Source: Paraphaeosphaeria minitans (Eukaryota > Ascomycota > Dothideomycetes > Pleosporales > Didymosphaeriaceae). Taken from it: a DNA stretch of 64,000 bases. How positions within the stretch are numbered: the stretch's first letter is position 1; each line of letters starts with the position of its first letter. The DNA is taken from the NCBI GenBank assembly GCA_015832175.1, contig WJXW01000009.1, forward strand, positions 1,116,001-1,180,000. The letters are read 5' to 3'. A program made the translations under genes and the position numbers. Shown piece by piece: positions 37,987 to 50,415 of the stretch. The notes under the pieces are model-generated. The model did no database searches and was not told the origin of the DNA. It worked only from the letters and a program-made list of their open reading frames with translations.

Positions 37987-40018
37987 TCACGCTCTCACCT
38001 CCCACATCCGGATGCGCCCAGTCTCCATGCCGACGGCTAGAAGCGCAAAGCTACCCTCCTTGACCTCTTCCTCGGAGGGGCTGCCCCACGCAACTGATGT
38101 GATCCTGCCCAAAGCAGTCTTTTGTGTGGGCCAGTTCCTGAAGACTGTTGCTGATGGTAGATGGACCAGCCTAAGGGCTGCAGTTTTCCAGCGACTGGCC
38201 ATGGCAAGTATCTGCCCGTCAGGGGAGAAGTGGAGATGTGATACAGGGGTCGTGAGGTTGTCAAAAGCTCGCAACGGCTTTGGAGTCTTGGGTATGCCTC
38301 CATTGCCAACATCGTTGTTGCCAGTGGTCGCAGGGTCGTTCTCGCTCCAAGCTCTCCGGTCGTAAATGTTGACAATGCCGCTGGAACTTCCAATTGCTAC
38401 CCATCTGTCCCCACCAATCCATCCATCTCTTCCGCTCTTACCACCCACTGCGATGGTTGTGTTCCCTACGGCGCCCTCATCGATCCATCTTCCGATTACG
38501 CCATCCTGAACACTCCACTCTGTTACTTCACCACTCTTACCCGCAATGACGAGACCGTTGCCGTTGCCCCACCAGGCAAAGTCGGCGATGCCACCTTTAG
38601 ACTCGACGCGGGCCTGTGCCACCCACTGTAGTGTCCTCGCATCGAGGACATTTACGACACCACCACCTTTCTTTGAGGAACCGCGGAGCGCCATGTACCT
38701 GCCGTTGGGCGATAACGCAAAGTGCTCCATTGTGCGCTGCTCATGCTGGTGGCCGTACACGCGAGAGACTTTCTCGACCGTGCCTGTCGTAAGGTCCCAT
38801 ACATGAAAGTAACGCCTTCGTGCGCTCAAAAAGATGCGGGAATCAGACGGCGAGGGATGGAACGCGGTGGTATGGAGTGGCGTACGTTTGATGTGGAGAG
38901 AAGTGAGAAGCGGATTAGGGTTGTGTGGGTCCGACGGGTTTACGTGGTGTAGAGAGAGCGTCGAGCTGGGGCCAGATGACAGGAGCAGCGGATACGTAGG
39001 ATGGAAGGACAACGAGGTTATAGCAGACTGTTGCAAGCATGTCAGCTGGGTCAAAATCCAGAGAAAATGGGGTACCAACCGGGCCCGCTCCGGTCACATC
39101 CTTCAGTCTCGCGATTTCAACAGTGCCCGCTTGCAGCTTCCTTCTCTTTGCAGAGCTCTTCGACGTCCGAGACAGCATGTCGGCATCTTTCAGCAGTCGC
39201 GCTAATGGTAACGTATCGAGATCGTCATCGTCCATGTCCATATCGCTGGCTGATTCGTTTCCGCTCTCGTCGTCTTCGATGTGCCGCCGCTTCCGCTTCG
39301 CCTTTCCAGTCGCATGTTCAGCCCAGCCAGGAGCCGGATAGAGCCGCTCGTATTGCCGGCGAAGTCTGCGCACGTACTCGTGCCCGTTCACCATGTCATC
39401 GTCTTCTGCATCCCGCAACTTCCGCAACTGGGGCACCGACGCCAAGCTCACCACCAGACGCTCATCGTCGCTATCTTCCCAGGCAGGCTTGTCGTCGTCG
39501 TCTGTGTCCTCGGCCTTTGCGAGAGCAAGCGATCCTGCCGGCTGTGCGATGGGACCAGCATCGAAGAAGAACAGATCTTGGTCGGCAACATTGTCATAGT
39601 CATTGCCATCCTCTTCGTCTGCCTCGGAACCATCGTCCAAAGCAGCTCCCGGAGGCACCAGCGAAAAGTTGTCCAGGCCTTCTCTGAAGCCTGCCGAGTC
39701 GCCGAAAATGATGCGCTCGAGTTCCTCCTCGTCGGCGTCCTTTGGAAGTATGGGCTTCTCTTTCTTCTTGGTGACTATTTGCACACTTTCGTCGCTGCTG
39801 CTCTCATCCCCCTCCTCCTCTTCAGACTCTCCGTCCTCTCCATCGAATCCTTCCCAGTCAGGCACCGCGGTACCATTCGCGGACTGCAGTGTGGCTGCTT
39901 CCGTATCGCTCGGTTCGGGATCAAACAAGGGCTTCGACGGCGCGCATTCTTTCGTTTGCGTAGACAAGTGGCGTTCCGGGCCGTTTGCCTTCTGTGCAGC
40001 TTTTTTCGAGGGTGCCAT
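37987..40018 (-). CDS. utp18: U3 small nucleolar RNA-associated protein Utp18 (WD40, SSU processome)
   Basis: A 659-aa protein from two exons, 40018-39080 and 39027-37987. The intron runs GTTGGT..CAACAG with a CTGAC branch site. Residues ~1-300 are acidic and Lys-rich, with D/E clusters (ESEEEEGDESSSDESVQ) and a conserved E-E-L-E-R-I-I-F-G-D block, followed by the R-L-R-R-Q-Y-E-R-L-Y-P-x-P-x-W-A segment typical of Utp18. Residues ~314-659 are a WD40 propeller (ITSLSFHPTYPLLLSSG, RRYFHVWDL, VSHLHFSPDGQILAMAS). In yeast, Utp18 belongs to the UtpB subcomplex that assembles on 35S pre-rRNA in the nucleolus and is needed for 18S maturation; it recruits Mtr4/exosome. Length and domain order are normal, and no lesion was seen. 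Confidence 0.94.
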
Positions 40019-40847
40019 TGGGAGGGTGGGCAGCGTGAGCGAATGTTGCTCCCAGACACGAAAATTGTGGTTTGCGAAAAAAGTGGACAGGGATCATTGG
40101 GGCACGGCAAGCTTCGAATTTAGTGCCGTTGTCGAACGCTGCCCGCACACCCCCGAATGAACAACAGCGCCCTCGCCCTCCATAACAGGGCAAATGGCTG
40201 TGTTGCTTTCTCGTCGATCCGGTACAGGCTTTGATTAATTGAAGCGTAATGATTCTGCCTATCGTATCTGCACCCTCACAAGGCTCCAATGGATACCTCC
40301 TCTCAAGAGCTGCCTCTAGCAAACAATCGACCGCAGAACGCATCATACCTTCAATGGCGCTGACTGGAAAAAACACACGATTGCACCAATAGATCACACG
40401 CTGTCTTTCAAAGGAACCAATTCACAGCACTACTGCTCTCAAGTCCACGCAGGCCCCGTCTCCGCAATATTCCGAGTTCCGATCGTCATTCCGAACTACG
40501 CTCGCCTCTGCATTACTCCCCACTGTGCCTGTCAACCATCAACGGGCTTCGACGAAACATGCAGATTCTCTTGTCATGCCAAGTGACTTGAGCCAAGAAG
40601 CCTCTCGAGTCCAGCTTGCAGTCCCAAGGGCGCCACGATGAGTCATGGTGCAGACCGTACAAGGAAGGGTTGACCTCCGCCGTAGGTACCTGAAAGCTTT
40701 GTCCCACTTCGAATGTTCTGCCTACCTACCTATGCTTCTACGGTACTTGGTCCGAAACCTCTGGAACCTCACCCTTGACACTTGTTAACCACCTATAATA
40801 TCTCATGCGCTCAAAGTGCACAACTTTTACCTCCCGTCACACCAGCG
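40019..40847. promoter_or_regulatory. Divergent intergenic region of utp18 and the GNAT gene
   Basis: 829 bp between two divergent start codons; both promoters are presumably here. A CTACCTACCTATGC stretch near 40722 and a T/A-rich CACCTATAATATCTCATG just upstream of the GNAT start are visible, but neither can be assigned a role. Confidence 0.35.
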
Positions 40848-41540
40848 ATGCCGGATCCCAAGCTCGCAGTTTCTCTCCTCACGCCAGACGAGGCAAAGCA
40901 ATACATGCGCATTCGACACGCTGCCTTTGTGCACGACGTCAACAAAATCTTCTATTTTCATCAGCACGAACCCTCACAAGCTACCCTCGATGGCGTCACG
41001 CAGAGCATCCGCGACGGCATTGCCAAGGGTATTCTCTACCTCAAGTGCGTTGATACCAGCAACGGCGAGATCATAGCTGGCGCTCGCTGGCGCTCCATCC
41101 GACCCAAGGACCCCAACGCCACTTCTCGCACCTGGGAGGAAGTCAATGCCGAGCTGGCCATCCCGGAAATGTATACGGAGAGCCATCCTGATGTCTGGCG
41201 CGCATTCTACGAGCTCTTCAACGAGAGTAAGAGGAAGCATGTGGGAACGAGGCCATATTGGGTGCTGGACACGCTGGTGACGCATCCCGACCATCACAGG
41301 AGAGGTGCTGGAGGCTTGCTGCTTCGATGGGGCTGTGACAAGGCAGACGAGGCGGGGATGGAAACGTATCTGGAGGCGAGCGAAATGGGAGCACCGTTGT
41401 ACAAGAAGTACGGATTCGAGCCAGTGGAGAACATAGCGCTCGATCTGAGAAATTGGGGTGGTCCGGAGGAGATTCGGTGGACGGTAAGAGAGCACTCTCT
41501 GGACGGTTTTGGAGGCATGCTAACTCCAGTGCACAGTTGA
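40848..41540 (+). CDS. GNAT-family N-acetyltransferase
   Basis: A single-exon gene for 230 aa. The first ATG in frame is at 40848 (MPDPKLAVSLL); the open frame upstream uses TTG only. The acetyl-CoA-binding core is at residues ~139-162: VLDTLVTHPDHHRRGAGGLL, matching the R-x-x-G-x-G/A loop after a beta-strand. A second conserved block, APLYKKYGFEPV (residues ~182-193), is the usual C-terminal GNAT motif. Residues ~40-135 form a helical insert with several Trp. The substrate cannot be told from sequence; small GNATs of this type in filamentous fungi are often uncharacterised. No targeting signal. Confidence 0.88.
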   Translation: MPDPKLAVSLLTPDEAKQYMRIRHAAFVHDVNKIFYFHQHEPSQATLDGVTQSIRDGIAKGILYLKCVDTSNGEIIAGARWRSIRPKDPNATSRTWEEVNAELAIPEMYTESHPDVWRAFYELFNESKRKHVGTRPYWVLDTLVTHPDHHRRGAGGLLLRWGCDKADEAGMETYLEASEMGAPLYKKYGFEPVENIALDLRNWGGPEEIRWTVREHSLDGFGGMLTPVHS

Positions 41541-42559
41541 TGATAAGACCTGCCAAAGCTCGAGTGGGTGCAAAGTAAACTCTAGGTCTTGAAAATTAAA
41601 GTTCAATAGACTTGTGGAATTAAATACCAGAAGACGTCAGGCGATGTCCTCAAGTTTTCGAGCCCAAACCGCGATGACAGTCTCTTCCAACTAGGAATCT
41701 CGAAAAGCATGATCTATAGCTAACGCTCAGTGAAACCATCTCGGGATGCACTCGTGAAGGAAACAAAGGTCCATCGTGACGCCAGATATCGGTCACCTTG
41801 AGACACCATGGTACAGTACAAATTCAGTGCTCGACGCAACCCCTCAAGTGGCCTCTTTCGCGGTCTGACGGGCTCACAACATAGGTCATTCCACAGCGGC
41901 CAAAACCTTGGCCGTTAGAACATCGTCTGGACGCGACGCATGACCTCCAGCAGGCCCGCGTTGACCCTTGGACGCGTAGACATGCAGGCACACGGCCTCG
42001 TTGTGTGCAGTTACAAGGCGCTGGTGAGTGTATTCGACTTGGGGGCGCCTACCGTCCAACCTTCCGGGACTATTTCTCTCAAAAACAAAATCCTCTTTGG
42101 GCGTCCCTGCTCCCTCTCGCTGCCCTCGTCGGCACTCTCGCTTCCACATCCTGGGTCGGCACCGCCGCTTCTATCTTACAGGGTATAAACCTCCACGGCG
42201 GGAAGGCTTCCGCCGACTCACACAGATGGCCCGTTATCATGTCGACATCCACTAAATGCCCAGACGAACCGTTGAGCGCTGGTTCCACCGAGCAACACAA
42301 AAGCCCCCCTGGGAGACATCCGTAGACCAATCAACACGCATGAATCGCGTTCCGGCACCGTGAGATGATTTGACGTGAGATGTCCTTTTTGATTTGATGT
42401 GGCAGAAGAAGAGAAGTTAACAACAGCAATCCCGCACCACGCTCGTTTTGTCCGTCCAGTTGTTCCACAGCAGAAGAAAAAGTGACGCCAGCCCCACCGT
42501 CTCGCCGTCCGAATCCCTCAATTCGAATCAGCTATACACAGTTCTCCATGTCACGTCCG
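41541..42559. other. Intergenic region between convergent genes
   Basis: About 1.0 kb between the stops of the GNAT gene (+) and fimbrin (-). Open frames of 70-110 codons occur on both strands but overlap one another and show no domain. Probably 3' UTRs. Confidence 0.4.
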
Positions 42560-44668
42560 CTATTGACCGCCCATGCGCTCGCTGGTCGCCATCAAGCTAC
42601 CAATGAAGGTCGTAATCAATCGACTCTGGACGGCGACAATGTCCTCAGGAACAAGCCAAATGGTCGCGCCCATCTTTCTCGCGATACTGATGGCCAGCTT
42701 TGCGTTCTGGTAACACTCGTCGTCGTTCCTGCCGGGCATGACAAGTTCGTAGTCGACGTAGCTGCTCTTCATACCAGAAAGAACATCGAGCAGGAAAATG
42801 GCGTTGGTGAGGCCGCTGTCCTTGAACGAGCGGATCTGGGTGCCCTTTCCGCTGCCCTTCTTGGCCATGTCATTGGCCCAGCGGATCATGTCGGGGTCAG
42901 AGATTTCGCGCTTGCCGAGACGTTGTGCTAGACCCTTTAGTGTACTGGTAATGTCTCTTCGCATGAGTTGCCACACTAGGCCAAGGGTAAGGGTTCGCTG
43001 GCCATCGGTGATATCGGCGCCCTGAATACCAGGGAGGGAGAAGGAGTTCGCCTTTCCGAGCTCGACTGCGTAGTTTGTGTTCTCAAGGGCTTTGAACCTC
43101 ATGAGCTCCTGACCTTCCCGGGGTTTGTTAACGTGGCGCCAATTCACACTGCTAGGGATGACCTTGTCGTATGCCTGGAGAAGGACGGTTCCATCCTTTA
43201 GGTCTTCGAAGAATGACTGTACCACGGGCTGAACATCCAAGGAGTTGAGCCACAATGTGAAGACGCGAGCCTCGCGCTCACCCTCAGCGTCAAAGTCATC
43301 GATGTCCGCCTTCTCTTCTTCGGTGATGGGATCAAGGCCAGGGTGGGTGTTGAACAGATTCGCCACGAAAGCTAGGTTGAGCTTGGGGTTTCCGGCAACC
43401 AGAGAAGCAGGAGTCAAGAACTTGCGGCAGCCGAGAGCGTCAGCATTTTGGAGAACTTGCTCTGCTCTTTGGTGGAGATCGTGGGTCTGCAGTGGGCTAC
43501 GCGAGCAAATGTCGGGCTTGAGCTGGTTCAGAAGGACAGTGTAGTTCTCGCCGTCCTTTACGTCGGTGGAGAAGTTGGTGACCCTGCCATATCAGTCTGA
43601 TTATCGCAATGACACATGGTCTACTCACTTCCTGTTCCACTTGGCGTTCTTCAAGTGGTAGTTGAACCATCTGAGCAGAATCTGCTCCGGGGGCAGGCGC
43701 AGGAACTGTTCGAGCGTCTCGTCGTCCTCCAGCAGCCGGTACAGCTCGGGATGTAGCTTGATGTCGATCTTGCCGAGCAGACCCCGCCTGATGATCTGCC
43801 AGATGAGTCCCAAGATCAGGTGCTCTCGCACTTCGATGATGTCTCCGCTACCGATGTTGACCACGGAGCATCCAATGCCCTTGGCCGATTCAATGACGAT
43901 GTTGTTGTTCTCAGTCATGTGGAAAGCATTCAGGGTCTTGATCTTCTTGCCTGGACGGTTCAGCACACGCTCATCGATGGTGTCGGGCACGCTGTCGTTG
44001 ATCAGCTTGCTCAGCACCAGGCCGTCCTTGCACTCGTCGAACATCTCGAAGGTGTCGGTCGGGAAGGGCAGGCGGTGGCCAATGTCTGGGTCGCCGGCGA
44101 GCACGGCATTGATGTGGCGGGTGAACTCGGTGCGTTCGTCCTCGTTGATGGTGTGGGTGACGTTGGCGGAGGAGCCCTGGACGTGGATCCTGCCGCCGGT
44201 GCTGGTCTTGTGGGCGTGGCCGGGCGTCGAGGGCACGCTACCACCAGCTGGGCGGGAGGGGCCTGTGTTCATGCGCTGCTGGGCGGGCGAGGACTGGCGC
44301 AGCTTCGAGATGAGCTGCCGGACGTTAGCGACGGCGAGCGAGCGGGGCGCATGTGCCTGTGGATGTACGCACATCGACGTAGTCGTCCAATTCGACGCGT
44401 CGCGAGCTGTCGAGCTCGACCTCCTTCAGGGCCTGGCGTACGACATCGTAGGGCTGGTGCTCCGTCTGCTGCGTCGCCTTGATGACCGTGGCCTCGTCGA
44501 GATAGCCCTTGTCGTCGACGTCGAGCTTGCGGAAGGCATCCTGCAGTCCGAAGATCTCGCCCTGATCAAACTGCGGGTATTTCCTGCGCCATTGCCGTCA
44601 GTATCGTGGACTTTCACGGAGCAGCGTGGGACAGGAGAGACGCACCTCTGCAGCTTGATGACATTCAT
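42560..44668 (-). CDS. sac6: Fimbrin (Sac6/plastin), actin-bundling protein
   Basis: A 647-aa protein from four exons: 44668-44646, 44583-44373, 44314-43629 and 43583-42560. Introns are GTGCGT..CGCAG, GTGCGT..GGCAG and GTGAGT..GGCAG, and all joins keep frame. The N-terminal ~80 residues carry an EF-hand-like loop (DVDDKGYLDEAT) whose last position is Thr rather than Asp/Glu, so calcium binding may be weak. Four calponin-homology domains follow in two actin-binding pairs (about residues 115-375 and 400-645), with LPFPTDTFEMFDECKDGLVL, LLRWFNYHLKN, VFTLWLNSLDVQP and FLLDVLSGMKSSYVDYELV as markers. Fimbrin crosslinks F-actin into parallel bundles at actin patches and the sub-apical collar, supporting endocytosis and hyphal tip growth. 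Length matches yeast Sac6 (642 aa). Intact. Confidence 0.95.
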
Positions 44669-46299
44669 GGCGGCGGCGGTGTGGGTGTGGATGTGGGGTG
44701 GGTGTCGTGGGAAAGAAGCGAGGGGCGGGCCAATATATGCGCGACAATGCTCCTGCCTTGCTCAGCCTCAGCGTGTTTGCGCACCTTCGTCTCTCCTGGG
44801 TGGTCCTGGTCCTGGTCCTGGTCTCGTAGGCTGTTGTGCTCTTGTTTTGCTGACTGACCGACCCCCACCACTCGTCCGCCAGAGCGTCATCGCCGCCCCT
44901 CGGCGCCAAGCGCAGACCCTTCCGACATAGTCCACACGCACATGTACATGTACATGTATCTACATACATCAACGACACGCTGCATGCACACAAAGACGCC
45001 AGACCTGCGTATTCCCACTCGCTGCTGCTACATTCCTGCGTTGGCTGTCCGTCAAGGAGCCTTGATCCGAGCCCATCCACGTTGCTATCCGTGTCACGCT
45101 TGTTCACCATCGCTCGCCCGGGGCGCTCCCTCGAACGGCAGCCTGGAAGAGTACGCGGCCTGGGAACACCGTCTTTCACAGTCCATGCTTTCGAAATGCA
45201 CACGGCACACACCGCACCGTCCCTCTCCACGCCACCGTCTTGGCCCAATGTCACCCGCATCACCACCACTTGCCTACACGTGCATTCCCCGTCTCACTTC
45301 ACCCATACACACCCCGGCAATGCCATCACACGTTGTGTACCACAGTCAGAAAGAACAGCTTTTGATTCCTCATCATCAGTCATGATAGCCCGTCGCCGGC
45401 TGTCCTAAATAGACATAATCCCTCCAAAGAATACCCCTTGTCCCAGCGCGGCTCGTTGCGCTGACCGAAGAAGAATAAGAAACATAAGCCAAGTGGAACA
45501 TCCGCCCAACGAGCATGCACCCTCCAAACCATCATCATCGCATTGTCTGTGTCCCGTCGTGTCGTGTATATCTTCGCATCGTCAAACACTGCCGCCTCCC
45601 AAAGACACGTACCCGACGAGGGACAGACATGACTTTTTCGCCCCCGTTTTTCGCTTGCAAATGTCGTCAGATGCCCAACTATGTATCGTCGATCGGGTCA
45701 TTGTCGTCGGCCGCGCTGCCACTGCGCACGAAATATGTCGACTATGTCTGTTATTTAATGTACTGCCGCCTGGCGAGGCTGCCCGAGGCGTCATATGGCT
45801 GGCTGTGGCAGAGCGGCCATTCGTCTTGGAGTTCCACTCCAGGTCGTCACCAAGAAGGAAATGGTTTGGTAGAAAGTACAGAATCGTCACCCGCAACATT
45901 AAGCAATAGCGCCCTCAGATATTGCATATGCGTATATGCCGAGCATGCAGGGAGTCGTATATCGTAAGTAGAAAAGTTCAAGATGTGGTGGTTCGAAACG
46001 CCTAGTTTCTAGGCGAAGGTCGTTAGGTCGTTAAAGTTCCAACATGGAGAGGCCGACGAGGAGCATAAGGGAAGAATATTCAACAAAAAGAAAACCCCGT
46101 TAGGAAGGCAATGTGCCCGTGCTCGTTGGTGTGGGGTGATGACACCGTACCTCGACATCTGAGCGCGTCCACGTCGAGGTCGCTGCAATCGCAGCGAAAG
46201 TGCTCCTCGGGAGAAGAGATGCTTGCACTCGTGAACCGCGTCTATCGCGGTCTGCAAAGCGGCCAAACTCCACCCAAACACGAACCGAGAACAATAGGT
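44669..46299. other. Intergenic region between stuA 3' end and fimbrin promoter
   Basis: 1.63 kb with the fimbrin promoter on the left and the stuA 3' UTR on the right. A CACATGTACATGTACATGTA stretch near 44938-44957 and CTGGTCCTGGTCCTGGTC at 44803-44820 are small repeats. Open frames to ~220 codons overlap on both strands without domains. No gene recognised. Confidence 0.4.
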
Positions 46300-48302
46300 T
46301 TATCTGCGGGTGCGCTGCGTCTGCATGGTACGAGACCTCTGGAGTCCGGCATTGGGATCTGGACCGTACGGCGGAGCGACAGCCCCGCCGTCCATGGTCT
46401 TTCGCCGCTTCAGGCCGTCAATGTCTTCGCTCTGAACGCTGCCAGGCCGGCCGTACGGATCCTCATCGTCGTCACGACCGCGTTTGCCAGGTGCCACGCC
46501 GTTTGTGGCATATGTTTGGCTAGGATACTGAGACCCGGGCGGAGGGTACGAGTCCTGCTGTGCGTTTCCATTCGTTGTACGTGTGTCACTCATAACGCTG
46601 TACAGATTGCTAGAGGGGCCATTTTGACGCTGAGGCGTCGGGTAGCCCGAGTTCCATTGCGTTTGGCTGGTGGTGGTCGTGCGGGGCGTTGCGCGTCCCG
46701 AGCCATTTTGGTGAGGCGAACCCGTCATTTCAGGGGATAGATGGGGGTGCTCGCCTGTGATGGGACCAGAACCTGGCGCAGAGTTATACGTGTACGGGGC
46801 TCGGTTGCCGTTGTAAGGCGCGCTTGAATGCGTGTATTCATGTTCACCACCCTCATCGCCACCTGCGTTGTGGTTGACCGAATCATCGTTCTGAGCCAAT
46901 ATAGCATCGGTAGGCTTAACATCGCCCTGATCAGGGCCACGAGCAGGCGGTGCCATTTCAGTCTTTGGGTAACCCATCATAGGCTGCGACTGAGTGTGAT
47001 ATTGAGGGGGTTGAGATGGAGGCGCCGAATACATTGGGCGCGAAGCGTCATAGCTCTGGGCTGTCTGATAAGACATACCTTGCTGCACCGGCCCAGGCGG
47101 GGTGCTTGCAGGTGTAGTAGGCACAGAGCGGTTGTTGCTCAGACCTGTGTCGATAGACAAGGACTGACTTCCTTGAACAGCTTGCACGTTGGCGTTACTC
47201 CATTCGTAGGAGCTTCCCGAGTTACCCATACCCATGATACTCGAAGCACTCGTAGGAGGCGTGGGGAACGTGTGGGCTCGGTCTAGACCGGGACGGCCCG
47301 AAGCTGGGTGAGGTTGGATCGAGTGCGGGGGCTGAGACATGGCCGCCCCAACCGAGTTGCTCATCGAGTGGTGGTGGTGTAGCGCTGGAGGTTGCGACGT
47401 GGTCGGCCCGCCAGTCAGATACCGATTCGTCTGCATGGAGTCAGGTCTCCGGTTTCGATCAACAGCAGCCATGGCAGCGCCGCCTACACTTGCCCTCGTT
47501 TGATTCGAGGGATGATAGAGCAATGCTCCGATATCGTGCACGAAGAGCGGGTAAAGCTGCTCCGTGATCTTCTCTTTGTTCGCAAATTCAAGAGCTCGTT
47601 CAAACGGGATCCTGATTTGATTGTTAACACAATGATCAAAGAAGAATGTCAATTCACTCACCAGACGCCCTTGAGATGCATAGGGCCGATCTTGACGACG
47701 TGTCTTGTTTTTTCGCTCTTCAGGATACCATCACGACGCCCGCGAGTCATTCCTGCAACGTTCAGTAGCTTTGTTCCATTGATCATGTGGTTATCTGAGC
47801 TTGTCAATTTTCGTCATCTATACGGGTATCGGTATGCAAGCGCACCTTCACGTCTCGCGACGCACACACCCTTGGCCTCAACTTGGAAGCATAAACTTCC
47901 TTCGTCTTCCCAAAGGGTGGCAGTCACTCTGGGTTTCATCCCTGGAGGTGCAATCTGCCCAGTGTGGTCAAATGTGTGAGGATTCCCGTAGCTCTGCGAC
48001 CCCGGCAGGGATGGTGCAGGGGCCGTAGACGACATGGCGGGAAGTTGAATGGATTGTTGCGGAACCATGGGATTGTTCATTGATGTCGATACAGGCAGCT
48101 GAGAAGGAACTCCGCCGGGGTAGCCGTAAGAAGCGTAACCTTGAGGTGCCGATGCATAGCCGGGTCCGGGGAGAGGCATCGAAGGCTGAGGAGGGTATGC
48201 ATAGTGGGAAAGACCCCCGGGCGCAGCGGTCCCCGGTGCGTGAGCAGTAGCAGCAGACATTTGCGGTTGATGCACGTCAGGAAACGATTGCATCTGGTTC
48301 AT
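46300..48302 (-). CDS. stuA: APSES transcription factor StuA
   Basis: A cell-pattern regulator with an APSES (basic helix-loop-helix-like) DNA-binding domain. Exons 48302-47846, 47794-47662 and 47611-46300 give 633 aa from the start [10 protein letters not shown], which lines up with the known StuA N-terminus and length (~622 aa in Aspergillus). The introns GTGCGC..CTCAG and GTGAGT..ATCAG interrupt the APSES domain. That domain is at residues ~123-231: [40 protein letters not shown], then [21 protein letters not shown] bipartite nuclear signal, K-R-G-R ... L-K-R-R-K, lies near residues 573-600; the rest is Gln/Pro/Ser-rich. StuA controls conidiophore morphology and, in several plant-associated fungi, virulence and secondary metabolism. 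The frame stays open for a further 156 codons upstream, so a longer isoform is possible. Confidence 0.95.
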
Positions 48303-48770
48303 GCTGTTGTATCCCTCGGGAGAGTAGCCGTAGCTTTGTTGAGTACCGTACGGAGAGCCTTGATGCGACTGCACATTCAAAGGCTGACCGTTGCGATTGA
48401 GAGGTTGCGATACCTGTTCCGGTGAGGGGGTCTTGAAGCCTGCGGTGTGGCCGTTGACGGAAGCAGAGTACGATGTGTTGGAACTGGCGCTTCCGTTTTC
48501 GATTGACGATGCACTGAAGGAGCCACCCCGAGGCGACGAGGATGTGGAAGATCCGCTCGCGTGCGGTTGGATCTGCGGAAGGCTCGGTAGACGATCGGTG
48601 GATGCTGCAGGTTTGGCCGAATAGTGGGAATTGTACCAGGCGTCGACAGGGCCGCGGGCGTGGACCGACGAAATTGAGGGCAGTGGCTGAGCCAGCTTTA
48701 CGGTATTGACAGACACGGTGCTGTGCAGCGGTGTGATCGAGAAATTCCTTGCGGAGATCCCTCGAGTCAA
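48303..48770 (-). CDS. stuA: In-frame upstream extension of stuA (possible longer isoform)
   Basis: The stuA frame remains open for 156 codons upstream of the Met at 48302, but this stretch contains no ATG. A stop (TAG) lies just upstream of 48770. The translation looks like real protein (SISSVHARGPVDAWYNSHYS, RLPSLPQIQPHASGSS), with low-complexity Ser/Gly after it. It could be translated if an upstream exon with an ATG is spliced in, for example to the CAG ends near 48727 or 48691. I did not find that exon with confidence. Alternatively it is 5' leader sequence. Aspergillus stuA is known to have a complex 5' region with more than one transcript. Confidence 0.5.
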
Positions 48771-49690
48771 TCTCTAGATAGCCGAGACGGTTGATGCTGC
48801 GGCAACAGACAGCAGAGCTCTACAGCAGTAGGTTGCAGAATCTGCGCACGTAGCCGGAGAGATAGCTGGTGGCAGTTATAGCCTCACGCGGTGCGGTCGA
48901 CGGACGAGGTCCTACACTGCAAGTCAATTGTTTGCTCTGGGAAGTGGTCTCGTCGGTCAGGTGCAGCGCGGACCAACGAAAGGCGATCAAACACGTGGGC
49001 AAACAATGCCAACGGCAACGCGCGCACGAGCTCGTGTGGAGGGCGAAGACGGCTGTTCGCATTTCGCACTGCAAAAGACGGTGGTACGGGAGGGTTGGTG
49101 AAACACACTGACCGGGGAATATGATCCAGGGGGCAGAACGGATGCTCGACGCACGCGTAGCCGCCGGGGAGGGAGAGGAACTGAACGCTGCAAACAAAGC
49201 TGAACGGGGACAAAAAAGACTTCGTTAGGTCGTCGCGGTCGTGAAGCCGGAGGATCTCGCGGAAACGATGAGACGGGTTTGGGAAGGATTCAATGCAGGC
49301 AAAGAAACAATGCCGGTGCAACTACAACGAAGTGGAAATGCGAGGCCGTTGGCATGTGCAGTCGAGGTGCGCGACGTGGGCGTGTGGCTGCTGCTTCGTA
49401 ACCGAGTCGTAACGTCGTTGAAGCGCGCGTCGTTAGCTGGTGGTGCTAGCTGCGGGCCAAGCACTAGAGTATCGATACTGTTGGTAGTGCGGCGGCCGAG
49501 GGAACGACAACAAGACTGCTTTGGGGCGGGGTCAGTCCAATTGCGCGGCGGGCAAGGCAATGCTGGGACGGGCAGAACGAAGAACGACGAAGGGCATGGG
49601 CTGACGGGCGTGGAGGACGGGCGGCAGGCTTTTCGCGGGTGCGGTGGGGAGGGCGGATGTGTAGAGGCGGAGGTGGTTGGGATGTGACGT
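48771..49690 (-). other. Region upstream of stuA, likely leader/promoter
   Basis: About 0.9 kb of GC-balanced sequence with several overlapping short frames on both strands. By position it should hold the 5' leader and promoter of stuA. Short upstream ORFs starting with ATG on the - strand (for example at 49321 and 49197) could act as uORFs, but this cannot be shown from the sequence. Confidence 0.35.
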
Positions 49691-50128
49691 GAGGCTAGCG
49701 CCGAGCGTCAACCAGACAAGGCGCGAATGATGGCGGGCCTTTGCTGGGGCGAGGCCCGGCTGTCACTGCTGGACGGAACCCAGCACCAAGGGAACAGGCA
49801 GGCAACAGAGGGGTGTCAGGGAAAAGGGGACTGACCCAATGGCTCGATGACGACGACGACGACGAGCGAGGAGGTTCACGGCGGGCGAGGCGGGAGCCTG
49901 CGGTGACGGTGCGAGCTGCTGGTGCGGAGGAGGTCGCTGTCGACGGCGATGCTGCAGTGCAGGATTCTCTGCAGGCTCGAAAAGCAGGCAGGCCGCAGGC
50001 TAAGAGGGCTGACGGAGCCAGGCGAGGAGCGCACAGCCCGCGGTGCAATCTGACCAGGATGGCTTCTTTTCGTGGACAGCGTGCCAGGGCTCGCGCTCGC
50101 GAAGAAGCCTGTGCGCACAAAGGCCGCT

Positions 50129-50160
50129 GGGGGGGGGGGGGGTGGGGAGGGGGGGGGCGG
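50129..50160 (+). repeat. Poly-G tract
   Basis: A G12 run is followed by TGGGGAGGGGGGGGG, broken only by single T, A and C bases. Such a tract can form G-quadruplexes and is error-prone in sequencing, so its exact length may be wrong. Confidence 0.85.
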
Positions 50161-50305
50161 CGGGTGGACTAGGTTTGTGGTGCGTGGTGTGTGTGCTGTG
50201 GTGTGGTGCGTGGGCGGGACGGGGCGAGCTCACGGCGGGCGATTAGCAGCGTCAAGCTGCAGCAAGAAGAAGCAGTCTGCACTCGTCGAGGGCGGGAGGC
50301 GAACG

Positions 50306-50415
50306 GTTGACGGTAGACGATGGACGGTTGACGGTAGACGATGGACGGTTGACGGTAGACGATGGACGGTAGACGGTAGACGGTAGGCGATGGACGATGG
50401 ACGGTGGACGGTTGA
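50306..50415. repeat. Minisatellite, 21-bp unit
   Basis: Tandem copies of GGTTGACGGTAGACGATGGAC (about three full copies) pass into GACGGTAGACGGTAGGCGATG-type variants. The array reads open in several frames, which explains the repetitive peptides predicted here. Confidence 0.85.
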